Source of the DNA: an uncultured Bacilli bacterium | GTDB taxonomy: Bacteria > Bacillota_I > Bacilli_A > RF39 > UBA660 | DNA: 35,414 nucleotides | Assembly (NCBI GenBank): GCA_947591175.1 | Contig: CANQDB010000002.1 | Coordinates: forward strand, 1 to 35,414 | Direction: 5' to 3' | Shown: in pieces, positions 15,957-22,477 of the stretch | How the letters are laid out: each line of letters begins with the position of its first letter | Numbering within the stretch: position 1 is the first letter of the stretch | Notes under the pieces: model-generated | Told to the model about the DNA's origin: nothing | Seen by the model: only the letters and a program-made list of their open reading frames with translations | The model's database searches: none | Position numbers and translations under genes: made by a program

Positions 15957-15982
15957 TTATACTTCTCCTCGTAGATATTACA

Positions 15983-15991
15983 ATTATAACA
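15983..15991 (-). promoter_or_regulatory. Extended -10 promoter of polA
   Basis: The minus strand reads TGTTATAAT, a perfect TATAAT with the TGN extension, about 27 bases before the polA ATG. No good -35 is visible, which extended -10 promoters can tolerate. Confidence 0.55.
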
Positions 15992-16031
15992 CGCAATCGT
16001 TGTAAATTGAACAAAAAGAAAAAAATAACAT

Positions 16032-16193
16032 CTATTGGACGTTCATCGTTACTTTCTGATTACAAGCCTCGATATCTTCGATACTCTCTAGCATTTCAAT
16101 CCGATGCATCCCTAAGAGGCAAATTAACGCTACAATAATGTAGCCAACGATAACTCCTATTACTTGTTTTTTGATTCTCAATTTCTTTTTCAT
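16032..16193 (-). CDS. 53-aa membrane protein divergent from lexA, candidate SOS cell-division inhibitor
   Basis: A complete small gene: ATG 16193, 53 codons, TAG at 16032-16034. The product has a basic N-terminus (MKKKLRIKKQ), one transmembrane helix (about residues 11-29, VIGVIVGYIIVALICLLGM) and a short acidic extracellular tail (LESIEDIEAC). AAAGG lies four bases before the ATG. Its promoter is near-perfect (TTGACT, 17, TATAAT) with a LexA-like box in the spacer. Position opposite lexA, one N-terminal span and small size parallel yneA of Bacillus and SOS-induced division inhibitors such as SidA, but there is no LysM domain and no sequence match I can claim. Real gene likely; role inferred from context only. 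Confidence 0.7.
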   Translation of the reverse strand: MKKKLRIKKQVIGVIVGYIIVALICLLGMHRIEMLESIEDIEACNQKVTMNVQ

Positions 16194-16222
16194 AATCCTT
16201 TACCTCTCTTTCTTATACTTCA

Positions 16223-16251
16223 ATTATATTATCGAACAAACGTATAGTCAA
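16223..16251 (-). promoter_or_regulatory. Promoter of the 53-aa protein gene with SOS-like box in the spacer
   Basis: Minus strand TTGACT (16246-16251), exactly 17 bases, TATAAT (16223-16228). The spacer and the first base of the -35 contain the LexA-like sequence CGAACAAACGTATA (16233-16246), so a bound repressor would block this promoter. Confidence 0.7.
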
Positions 16252-16282
16252 TATATTTTTGAAAAATTTTAAACATTTGTTT
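16233..16282. promoter_or_regulatory. Two candidate LexA operators
   Basis: CGAACAAACGTATA (16233-16246) has one perfect half of the Firmicutes SOS box (CGAAC N4 GTTCG) and a poor second half. AAACATTTGTTT (16271-16282) is a near-palindrome overlapping the lexA -35. Read in the same sense, GAACAAACGTAT and AAACAAATGTTT agree at 9 of 12 positions. One would control the small gene and the other lexA itself. The match to the known consensus is partial. Confidence 0.5.
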
Positions 16283-16309
16283 GACAGTTGACACTTTTTG
16301 TGTTAAAGT
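16281..16309 (+). promoter_or_regulatory. lexA promoter
   Basis: TTGACA (16281-16286), 17-base spacer, TAAAGT (16304-16309). A second TTGACA begins at 16288 and could pair with TAAAAT at 16309-16314 at a 15-base spacing. Confidence 0.65.
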
Positions 16310-16330
16310 AAAATTAAAGGAGGAAGATTA

Positions 16331-16948
16331 ATGGAAAAATTAACAGATCGCCAACATGATATTTTACAAGTAATTAAAAAATTTATTGCTGAAAATGGGT
16401 TCCCCCCTACTGTTAGGGAGATAGGAGCGATTCTTAATTTAAAATCTCCTGCCACGACCCAATTTCATATTAAAAAAATCGAAGAGAAAGGATATATTAA
16501 AAAGTCGGCTACTAAAAATAGAACTATTGAATTATTAGTACCTAACGAATTTGAAGATAAGAAGGAAGATGTAGTTCAGGTTCCCCTACTTGGTAAAGTT
16601 ACAGCTGGAAGTCCTATCGAAGCTATCGAAGTTCCTAATGAGTTCTTTGCTTTGCCTGCTAATTTACTTCCTAAAAAGAAAGATGTATTTACGTTAAAAG
16701 TAAGTGGTGAATCGATGATAAATGTCGGTATCTACGATGGAGATATCGTAATCGTCGAGCGTAAATCGACCGCTAATAATGGAGATACGGTTGTTGCTAT
16801 GACTGACCAGAATGAAGTTACGATTAAAACTTTCTATAAAGAAAATGGTCACTTCCGTTTGCAACCGGAAAACGATACGATGGCTCCTATTATTTTAGAT
16901 AATGTCACTATCTTAGGTAAGGCTATCGGATTATATCGTAAGTTATAA
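16331..16948 (+). CDS. lexA: SOS repressor LexA
   Basis: Repressor of DNA-damage genes that cleaves itself when RecA filaments form. It has an N-terminal winged HTH (about 1-65, with PPTVREIGAILNLKSPATTQFHIKKI) and a C-terminal S24 peptidase domain. The cleavage bond is Ala92-Gly93 (VTAGSP), the nucleophile Ser128 (SGESM) and the general base Lys166 (TIKTF), each one residue from the B. subtilis numbering. At 205 aa it is full length. AAAGGAGG lies eight bases before the ATG. It is divergent from a 53-aa membrane protein gene, the position where Bacillus keeps its SOS division inhibitor. Confidence 0.97.
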   Translation: MEKLTDRQHDILQVIKKFIAENGFPPTVREIGAILNLKSPATTQFHIKKIEEKGYIKKSATKNRTIELLVPNEFEDKKEDVVQVPLLGKVTAGSPIEAIEVPNEFFALPANLLPKKKDVFTLKVSGESMINVGIYDGDIVIVERKSTANNGDTVVAMTDQNEVTIKTFYKENGHFRLQPENDTMAPIILDNVTILGKAIGLYRKL

Positions 16949-16951
16949 AAT

Positions 16952-16984
16952 AAATAGAGTTCACGTTATGTGGCTCTATTTTTT
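16952..16984. terminator. Bidirectional terminator between lexA and tcdA
   Basis: AAATAGAG (16952-16959) and CTCTATTT (16974-16981) form an 8-bp stem whose loop is further closed by CAC/GTG. T-rich tracts follow on both strands, serving the convergent genes lexA and tcdA. Confidence 0.75.
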
Positions 16985-17668
16985 ATCATTTAAAAAGTAA
17001 TTTATAATATATGACGTAATAAGTAACCCTGCAGTACTTGGAACTGGAGCAAAGGTTGGTATTTCTTTACCAATTGTTTTTTTTGGCGTTTCTTTTGAAC
17101 AAACGACATGAATCTTTCCTTTGATATTATTATCTTTAACCCATTTTCGTAAAATACGAGCGATTGGGTCATAATTTGTTTTACATAGATCAGTAAGGTA
17201 CAATTTACTTGGATCTAATCTTTTACCAGTTCCCATCGAAGTTATAAAAGGAATGTTTTTTTCCAAACACGTAGAAATCAAATTTTCTTTGGCTTTGATA
17301 TCATCACAGGCATCGACTAGATAATCGATTTTTTCCGAAAACAATATATCTTTTTTCGTTTCATCGTAAACAAAGTCGAACGTTTTAACCGCTACATCTT
17401 TATTAATATCTTTCAAGCGTTCTTCCCACGCATCTACTTTCTTTTTACCGATAGTTGAGTTTAAGGCAATTATTTGCCGATTGATATTAGAAGGCGCAAC
17501 AGTATCGTAATCAATTAAAATAAACGAGGAGATACCGCATCTTGCTAATGTTTCGACGACATAGCCTCCTACTCCACCAAGCCCGATAATGGCAATTGTC
17601 TTTTGACTCATTGCGTTAAAATCATCTTCACCAATCAATTTTATAAACCTTGAAAAAGATTCATTCAT
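16976..17668 (-). CDS. tcdA: tRNA threonylcarbamoyladenosine dehydratase TcdA
   Basis: E1-like ATP-dependent enzyme that cyclises t6A37 of tRNAs to ct6A. The nucleotide-binding GLGGVGG lies near residue 30, followed by LIDYDTVAPSNINRQ (adenylation site), VDACDD, SMGTGKRLDP and a C-terminal PSTAGLL segment, all typical of TcdA (CsdL/YgdL) rather than MoeB or ThiF. It lacks the CxxC zinc pairs of MoeB. At 230 aa it is slightly shorter than the E. coli protein. It follows an unrecognised gene with a 9-base gap and ends inside a shared terminator with lexA. Confidence 0.92.
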   Translation of the reverse strand: MNESFSRFIKLIGEDDFNAMSQKTIAIIGLGGVGGYVVETLARCGISSFILIDYDTVAPSNINRQIIALNSTIGKKKVDAWEERLKDINKDVAVKTFDFVYDETKKDILFSEKIDYLVDACDDIKAKENLISTCLEKNIPFITSMGTGKRLDPSKLYLTDLCKTNYDPIARILRKWVKDNNIKGKIHVVCSKETPKKTIGKEIPTFAPVPSTAGLLITSYIINYFLNDKK

Positions 17669-17677
17669 TTATCTTTC

Positions 17678-18322
17678 CTACTTTCTATCTTCTAAAGTAT
17701 ACTTCTTTACTTTCTCTAAAAAATCACTATTTTGTTTAGCCAAAGGAAGATAATTATTCCATCTCTCATCGAGAGAAAAAACTCTATTTCCTTTATTTGA
17801 TTTAACTTTTAAAAGTGGTAACTCTAAATACGATGTTACTTCGACAAAAGGCGGTAAAAGTTCCTTTCGTTGTTTTATTTTAATATCTTTTTCTTTTAAT
17901 AGTTCGAGTGTTTCTTGAAAACTGCCTTCGGCATCCAGCAATCTTTCTAAATCTAAATATTCATCGACTCTTTTTTCATCAGCCATTTGATATAGTAAAT
18001 GATAATATAATAATATTTCACTCAAAAATATAAACCCAGGATATGATGTAAATTTCGGTGTTGGTAAACAATAATCTTTGTCTTTACCATGTAAATAGTA
18101 AAATGACCAGGGATTTCTTTGAATTTGTTCAATAATTTCAAGTGGTAAAAAGGCTTCTCCATATAAGGGTATCCTTTTTTGTCTAGTACTTTCGGAAGGA
18201 TTTAAAATAAGGCAAGGCTCTAAAAAAGAGGCTTCCTTGGGGAATGTAAAATTAGCTATTTTCTTAAGTGATAACTTATTTACTTCCAAAGTATCATTTT
18301 TTAAAATAGGAAAATAATACAT
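17678..18322 (-). CDS. Unrecognised 214-aa protein
   Basis: No domain recognised. It starts MYYFPILKNDTLEVNKLSLKK and looks like a soluble, mixed alpha/beta protein with many aromatic residues (NPWSFYYLHGKD, LSEILLYYHLLYQMADEKR) and no signal peptide. A long central charged helix (about 120-150, DEYLDLERLLDAEGSFQETL) is the only clear structural feature. AAGGTG lies before the ATG. It is nine bases upstream of tcdA in the same operon and begins about 60 bases downstream of the terminator of the structured RNA at 18380-18598, so that RNA could be its leader or an independent gene. Confidence 0.7.
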   Translation of the reverse strand: MYYFPILKNDTLEVNKLSLKKIANFTFPKEASFLEPCLILNPSESTRQKRIPLYGEAFLPLEIIEQIQRNPWSFYYLHGKDKDYCLPTPKFTSYPGFIFLSEILLYYHLLYQMADEKRVDEYLDLERLLDAEGSFQETLELLKEKDIKIKQRKELLPPFVEVTSYLELPLLKVKSNKGNRVFSLDERWNNYLPLAKQNSDFLEKVKKYTLEDRK

Positions 18323-18379
18323 CTTTTACACCTTCTTGCTACCAACATCATTATACCCTAAAATACTTATTTTGAGCAA

Positions 18380-18598
18380 TAAAAAGCGAGCGTTTTGCTC
18401 GTTTTAGTCTTTCTTAAGTCCAAAGGGTCGATGTTATCAACGATAAAACCTGCACCCATGTACAGGTGGGTGTTCATACGCTACCATTAGGATCCCTAGT
18501 CGATTAGGAAAAGGTATTCAACACCGGTAACTGATCCGAACTCCCGTATCGTTATTTTAGTCGGTTTTATATTGGATAACAAACGTATCCCTCTAGAC
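18380..18598 (-). ncRNA. Structured RNA of about 219 nt, class not identified (6S-like rod possible)
   Basis: No reading frame is present, but a complete transcription unit is: promoter at 18605-18632, predicted start near 18598, and a terminator (CGAGC/GCTCG hairpin then CTTTTT, 18379-18401). The ends close with a 10-bp helix (18589-18598 with 18418-18427, two or three G-U pairs). Nested inside are GUUAUC with GAUAAC (18575-18580/18433-18438) and AUAAAACC with GGUUUUAU (18563-18570/18443-18450), giving a long rod with small internal loops. The apex holds AUACG/CGUAU, GGAUC/GAUCC and a UUCCUA/UAGGGA hairpin. Length, promoter and rod recall 6S RNA, but the branched apex is unusual. It does not look like tmRNA, SRP RNA, RNase P RNA or a riboswitch I know. 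Confidence 0.65.
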
Positions 18599-18604
18599 AC
18601 TTCT

Positions 18605-18632
18605 ATTATATCATAGTTTACTGATTTGTATA
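18605..18632 (-). promoter_or_regulatory. Promoter of the structured RNA
   Basis: Minus strand TATACA (18627-18632), 16-base spacer, perfect TATAAT (18605-18610). The predicted start coincides with the first base of the closing helix of the RNA. Confidence 0.65.
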
Positions 18633-18703
18633 CTATTTTTTCTAGATTTGTCGTTTAGGAACAAACCAATAATTAAATTCATAGATTATTATAGGTGAAA
18701 ATA

Positions 18704-19465
18704 ATGTATTTTGATTATCAAGATATTTCGCTATATTATGAAAAATTAGGTACAAATAAAGATAAGGTAATTCTTATACTTCCAGGTTGGGGTGATACGA
18801 GAAAGACTTTTAATAATCTTGCGTCTGCTTTACAAAATGAATATACAGTCTATTTATTCGATTATCCAGGATTCGGGAACACTAAGTTCACTTCACATGA
18901 TTTAACTATTTATGATTATGCTCTTCTTATAAAAGAGTTCATAGAGCAAGAGAAAATAGATAAACCTATTCTTTTAGGCCATTCATTTGGTGGTAGAATT
19001 GCTATTCTTTTAAAGGCTTATTATAAAGTACCAATTGAAAAGATAATCTTAATGGATAGTGCAGGAGTCATTCCTAAGAAAACTCTATGGCAAAAGTTTA
19101 AAGGTAAACTCTATCAATTATTAAAGAAACTTGGTAATATATTCCCATCAATTCTTAAAAAGAAGTATCAAGAGGCATTATTACAAAGATTTGGTTCTAC
19201 TGATTATAAAAATTTACCAGTCGATATGCGTAAGACTTTTCAAAATGTCGTCAAAGAAGACTTAGTCCCCTATCTTAAAGATATAGATGTTCCAACACTA
19301 TTAATATGGGGTGAAAAGGACGATATAACTCCTCTAAGCGATGGTCAAAGGATGAAGAAAGAGATTCCTGATAGTGGTCTTGTTTTAATCAAAGAAAAAG
19401 GGCACTTTCCATATATAGAAGAACCCTATTATGTGTATTTAATTATTGCGACCTTTTTAAAATAA
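18704..19465 (+). CDS. Alpha/beta hydrolase
   Basis: A 253-aa alpha/beta-hydrolase-fold enzyme of unknown substrate. The oxyanion-region LPGWGDTRKTF, the nucleophile elbow GHSFGG (Ser in the centre), the acid in WGEKDDITPL and the catalytic His in EKGHFPYIEEP are all in order, with a Lys-rich helical lid (about 130-190). The frame opens with GTG at 18695, which is inside the Shine-Dalgarno AGGTGA; ATG 18704 is the likely start. It is a single gene convergent with the surface-protein gene. The class ranges over esterases, lipases and C-C hydrolases, and the sequence does not decide which. Confidence 0.88.
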   Translation: MYFDYQDISLYYEKLGTNKDKVILILPGWGDTRKTFNNLASALQNEYTVYLFDYPGFGNTKFTSHDLTIYDYALLIKEFIEQEKIDKPILLGHSFGGRIAILLKAYYKVPIEKIILMDSAGVIPKKTLWQKFKGKLYQLLKKLGNIFPSILKKKYQEALLQRFGSTDYKNLPVDMRKTFQNVVKEDLVPYLKDIDVPTLLIWGEKDDITPLSDGQRMKKEIPDSGLVLIKEKGHFPYIEEPYYVYLIIATFLK

Positions 19466-19470
19466 TATTA

Positions 19471-20988
19471 TCAAACATCTCCCCTAAAAATAGTCATTTC
19501 ACTTTGACGTTCTTGATTTTTATCAAGACCTATAATTCCTTCATTTTCATCAGCAAGACAATTACAAAACATCTCATCAACATCTGTTTCTTCTTGAATT
19601 ATCCATCCACTTATATCAATCGAGGCTAATTGGCTACAGCTAATGAACATTTCAGACATATCAGTTACACTTGATGTGTCCCAATTTTCGATTCCTGTAA
19701 TTGTACTTAATTGTTCACAATAGGAGAACATAGCAGACATATCAGTTACACTTGATGTGTCCCAATTTTCGATTCCTGTAATTGTACTTAATTGTTCACA
19801 ATAGTAGAACATATAAGACATATTTGTTACTTTAGATGTGTTGAAGTTATTAAATTCTATTTTTTGTAAATAGTAAAATGTTTCTTCATAATCACCGCTA
19901 AACATATATGCGGATATTGGATTAGCATAAATGTCTCCTCTCGATTGAATGATTACTTTCTTTGGGTTTTCTGGAATATCTGCCATTTTAGTTGCTTTTA
20001 TATTTGTTTGATTACCTAAATTAATTAAAGTATTTGTTTTACTTATTTCCAACGATTTATTAGATAGTCGTTTTGCTTCTGTATCTGGAACTAAATAAGC
20101 CATTATACTTCCATCTTGCTCTTCTGATACATCCCATTCTTGTTCTGGATCTAATGGAGCAACACTACTCTTTTCAAATACGATACTTGTTATTTGGTCT
20201 TTTAATTCAGAAGTATGAAAATCCACTTCTTCTTCAATTGGACCATATGCTCCATACTCATCATTATATACTGCCCATGAACGAATGTAGTTTGGTGGGG
20301 CTATTGGTGGTGGTAATGTTTCATTTGAAGCATAGACATTAACTCTTACTGTAAAACTCTTTCCGCCATATATCCAGTTTCCTTCTTCATCTGTTCCGCT
20401 TGCATTTTCATTTACCCACATTCTATATCTATATGTCTTTGTATAATCTGTTTGATTATCAGGTACAGTATCTTGTAATAAAGTCTTTCCATTGCCGGCT
20501 TCTTTTACTGGTGGCTCTTGACTTATCCATAGTTTATTGTATTGATTGATATCTTTTTTTGTCCATTCATTTGTTATTGCAGACTCAGTTTCAATATCTC
20601 CACCTTTAGTTGGTACAGAACTTAGATATGTGTTTACTGTCTTTTCATCCAAAGTAGAGCTATCATCTTTCGTTAAATAAACTTCATAATTGATAGCTGA
20701 ACCACTAGTCGTAGCTCTTATTTGGAATTCAAACATACCTTGTCCTTCTTGTAATTTACCTTTCTCATCAGAGACAGGATAAGCATTTTGAATAGCAATG
20801 CTATTATCAGGTATATCACTTAATTCATCATAAATAAAATATAGTCTACCTGTTGTTAAGACGTTTTCTTGTTGTCCTTGCCTAGTATAAGTAAAGAAGG
20901 CATAAGTTCCTCCTATCGTTAAGAGAACTAAACCTAATACTAAAACTAGTATCAATATTTTCTTCTTTTGATTGTTTTTTTCTTCCAT
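19471..20988 (-). CDS. SipW-type secreted surface protein with BspA-like DUF285 repeats
   Basis: A 505-aa exported protein. The N-terminus has a long hydrophobic segment ending GGTYAFF followed by N..TTGRL, the pattern of SipW-dependent TasA/camelysin-type signal peptides. Residues about 45-220 are a beta-rich region resembling a TasA-like domain. A linker leads to DUF285/BspA-type repeats (about 375-470: WDTSSVTDMSAMFSYC, CEQLSTITGIEN). Two 27-residue units are near-identical at DNA level. No LPXTG or other wall anchor is seen. It may be an adhesin or a matrix fibre component. It has its own promoter with a nine-G spacer tract, so expression is probably phase-variable. It is monocistronic between the hydrolase and glyS. 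Confidence 0.85.
   Translation of the reverse strand: MEEKNNQKKKILILVLVLGLVLLTIGGTYAFFTYTRQGQQENVLTTGRLYFIYDELSDIPDNSIAIQNAYPVSDEKGKLQEGQGMFEFQIRATTSGSAINYEVYLTKDDSSTLDEKTVNTYLSSVPTKGGDIETESAITNEWTKKDINQYNKLWISQEPPVKEAGNGKTLLQDTVPDNQTDYTKTYRYRMWVNENASGTDEEGNWIYGGKSFTVRVNVYASNETLPPPIAPPNYIRSWAVYNDEYGAYGPIEEEVDFHTSELKDQITSIVFEKSSVAPLDPEQEWDVSEEQDGSIMAYLVPDTEAKRLSNKSLEISKTNTLINLGNQTNIKATKMADIPENPKKVIIQSRGDIYANPISAYMFSGDYEETFYYLQKIEFNNFNTSKVTNMSYMFYYCEQLSTITGIENWDTSSVTDMSAMFSYCEQLSTITGIENWDTSSVTDMSEMFISCSQLASIDISGWIIQEETDVDEMFCNCLADENEGIIGLDKNQERQSEMTIFRGDV
19653..19804. repeat. Two perfect 71-bp direct repeats (81-bp period) inside the surface-protein gene
   Basis: Bases 19653-19723 and 19734-19804 are identical by eye; after one mismatch a few more bases match. 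The period of 81 bases equals 27 codons, one DUF285 unit. Identity at silent positions implies a recent duplication or gene conversion. Confidence 0.85.
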
Positions 20989-21018
20989 TTAAAAATCAAC
21001 TCCCTCTATGTTAATTAC

Positions 21019-21050
21019 ATTATAATCTAAACATACCCCCCCCCAGTCAA
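21019..21050 (-). promoter_or_regulatory. Promoter with nine-G spacer tract, probably phase-variable
   Basis: Minus strand TTGACT (21045-21050) is separated from TATAAT (21019-21024) by 20 bases, of which nine (21036-21044) are consecutive Gs. The best spacing is about 17, so this copy number should give a weak promoter and loss of three Gs would make it ideal. GAGGGAG precedes the ATG at 20988. Confidence 0.7.
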
Positions 21051-21058
21051 GTAAATTC

Positions 21059-21084
21059 AAAAAAATACCTGTCAATTTGACAGG
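21059..21084 (-). terminator. Rho-independent terminator of glyS
   Basis: CCTGTCAA and TTGACAGG form a perfect 8-bp stem with a single-base centre (21068-21084), followed by seven Ts on the minus strand. Confidence 0.88.
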
Positions 21085-21094
21085 CAATTTGTAC

Positions 21095-22468
21095 TTATTC
21101 GAACTTAATTCGTTCTTCAATATAATTTACTACTTTATCGAGTGGTAAAGTAATTTGTTCCATTGTATCACGATCTCTTATCGTTACAGTGTTTTCATTG
21201 ATAGTATTATCGTCAATCGTAATAGCAAATGGTGTACCAATAGCATCTTGTCTTCGATAACGTTTACCGATGTTACCGGTTTCATCATAACTAGTTGGAA
21301 AATGTTTACTTAGCATCGTATAAATTTCTGTAGCTTTTTCACTATGGAATTTCTTAACGAGCGGAAGGACTGCTACCTTATATGGAGCAAGGAATGGATG
21401 AATATGCATAACTTCTCTAGTTGTACCATCTTTTAAAGTTTCTTCGTCGTAGGCATTATCTAAAATGGCTAAAACTAAGCGATCACATCCGACAGTTGAC
21501 TCGATAATATATGGAATAAATTTCTCGTTTGTTTCAGGATCTAAATAGGCTTGAGATTCACTAGAATACTCTTGGTGACGACTCAAATCGTAGTTAGTTC
21601 TATTATGGGTTCCATTGATTTCACCCCAACCGAAGTTAAACTCATATTCGATATCGCAGGCTTCTTTGGCATAATGAGCTAACTTCTCATGATCATGATA
21701 ACGTAGTTTATTTTCAGGAATTCCTAAATCCATAAAGTATTTCTTAGCATACTCTTTGAAATAGTCATAAAGGTCACTATCAGTTCCTTCTTTACAAAAG
21801 GTCTGATATTCCATCTGTTCGAATTCAATCGTTCTAAAAGTAAAGTTACCTGGAGTTATCTCATTACGGAAGGCCTTACCTACTTGGCCGATACTAAATG
21901 GAAGTTTTGCTCGCATTGAACGTTGGACATTTAAGAAGTTAACGTACTCTCCTTGGGCGTTTTCGGGGCGAAGATAAATTTTATTTTTACTATCTTCTGT
22001 TACACCACGATAGGTTTCGAACATCAAGTTAAATTGTCTAATCGGTGTGAAATCACTTTTACCACATTTTGGACAAGGTACTTTATGTTCTATAACGTAG
22101 TTCATCATTTCTTCCTGGGTCATGCCGTCCGCATGGGCGGTCGAGTCAAAGTCATCGATTAAATTATCGACCCGGTGTCTTGCTTTACAATGTTTACAAT
22201 CGATTAAAGGATCTGAGAAACTTGCGACATGTCCACTTGCTTCCCAAACTCTTGGATGCATTAGAATTGCGGCATCAACTTCGTAAGCATTAGGACGTTC
22301 TTGAATAAAACGTTTGCGCCATGTATCTTTAATATTATTTTTAATTCTACTTCCTAAAGGACCGTAATCCCAAGTATTAGCAAGTCCTCCATAGATTTCA
22401 CTTCCCTGGAAGATAAAACCGTACTGTTTACAATAATTAACTAATTTTTCCATCGATAATTTTGTCAT
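21095..22468 (-). CDS. glyS: Glycyl-tRNA synthetase, single-chain type
   Basis: Class II synthetase of the alpha2 type (GlyQS), charging tRNA-Gly; this is the archaeal/eukaryal-like form also found in Mollicutes and some Firmicutes, not the GlyQ/GlyS heterotetramer. Visible are WDYGPLGSRIKNNI (N-terminal signature), the CKHCKARHR/CPKCGKS zinc insertion, the class II core with RPENAQGEYVNF and FRNEITPGNFTFRTIEFEQME (motif 2), SVGCDRLVLAIL (motif 3) and a C-terminal anticodon-binding domain. At 457 aa it has normal length. It starts nine bases after proS and is under the same T-box leader, which appears tuned to tRNA-Gly. Confidence 0.97.
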   Translation of the reverse strand: MTKLSMEKLVNYCKQYGFIFQGSEIYGGLANTWDYGPLGSRIKNNIKDTWRKRFIQERPNAYEVDAAILMHPRVWEASGHVASFSDPLIDCKHCKARHRVDNLIDDFDSTAHADGMTQEEMMNYVIEHKVPCPKCGKSDFTPIRQFNLMFETYRGVTEDSKNKIYLRPENAQGEYVNFLNVQRSMRAKLPFSIGQVGKAFRNEITPGNFTFRTIEFEQMEYQTFCKEGTDSDLYDYFKEYAKKYFMDLGIPENKLRYHDHEKLAHYAKEACDIEYEFNFGWGEINGTHNRTNYDLSRHQEYSSESQAYLDPETNEKFIPYIIESTVGCDRLVLAILDNAYDEETLKDGTTREVMHIHPFLAPYKVAVLPLVKKFHSEKATEIYTMLSKHFPTSYDETGNIGKRYRRQDAIGTPFAITIDDNTINENTVTIRDRDTMEQITLPLDKVVNYIEERIKFE

Positions 22469-22477
22469 AACGTCCTC

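Noticed and set aside
18380..18598. Structured RNA as tmRNA, SRP RNA or RNase P RNA
   Set aside because: No terminal tRNA-like CCA end, no SRP GGAA tetraloop region and the length is too short for RNase P RNA.
20073..20342. 89-aa plus-strand frame opposite the surface protein
   Set aside because: It overlaps the coding sequence of the surface protein on the other strand and has no ribosome-binding site or recognisable domain.
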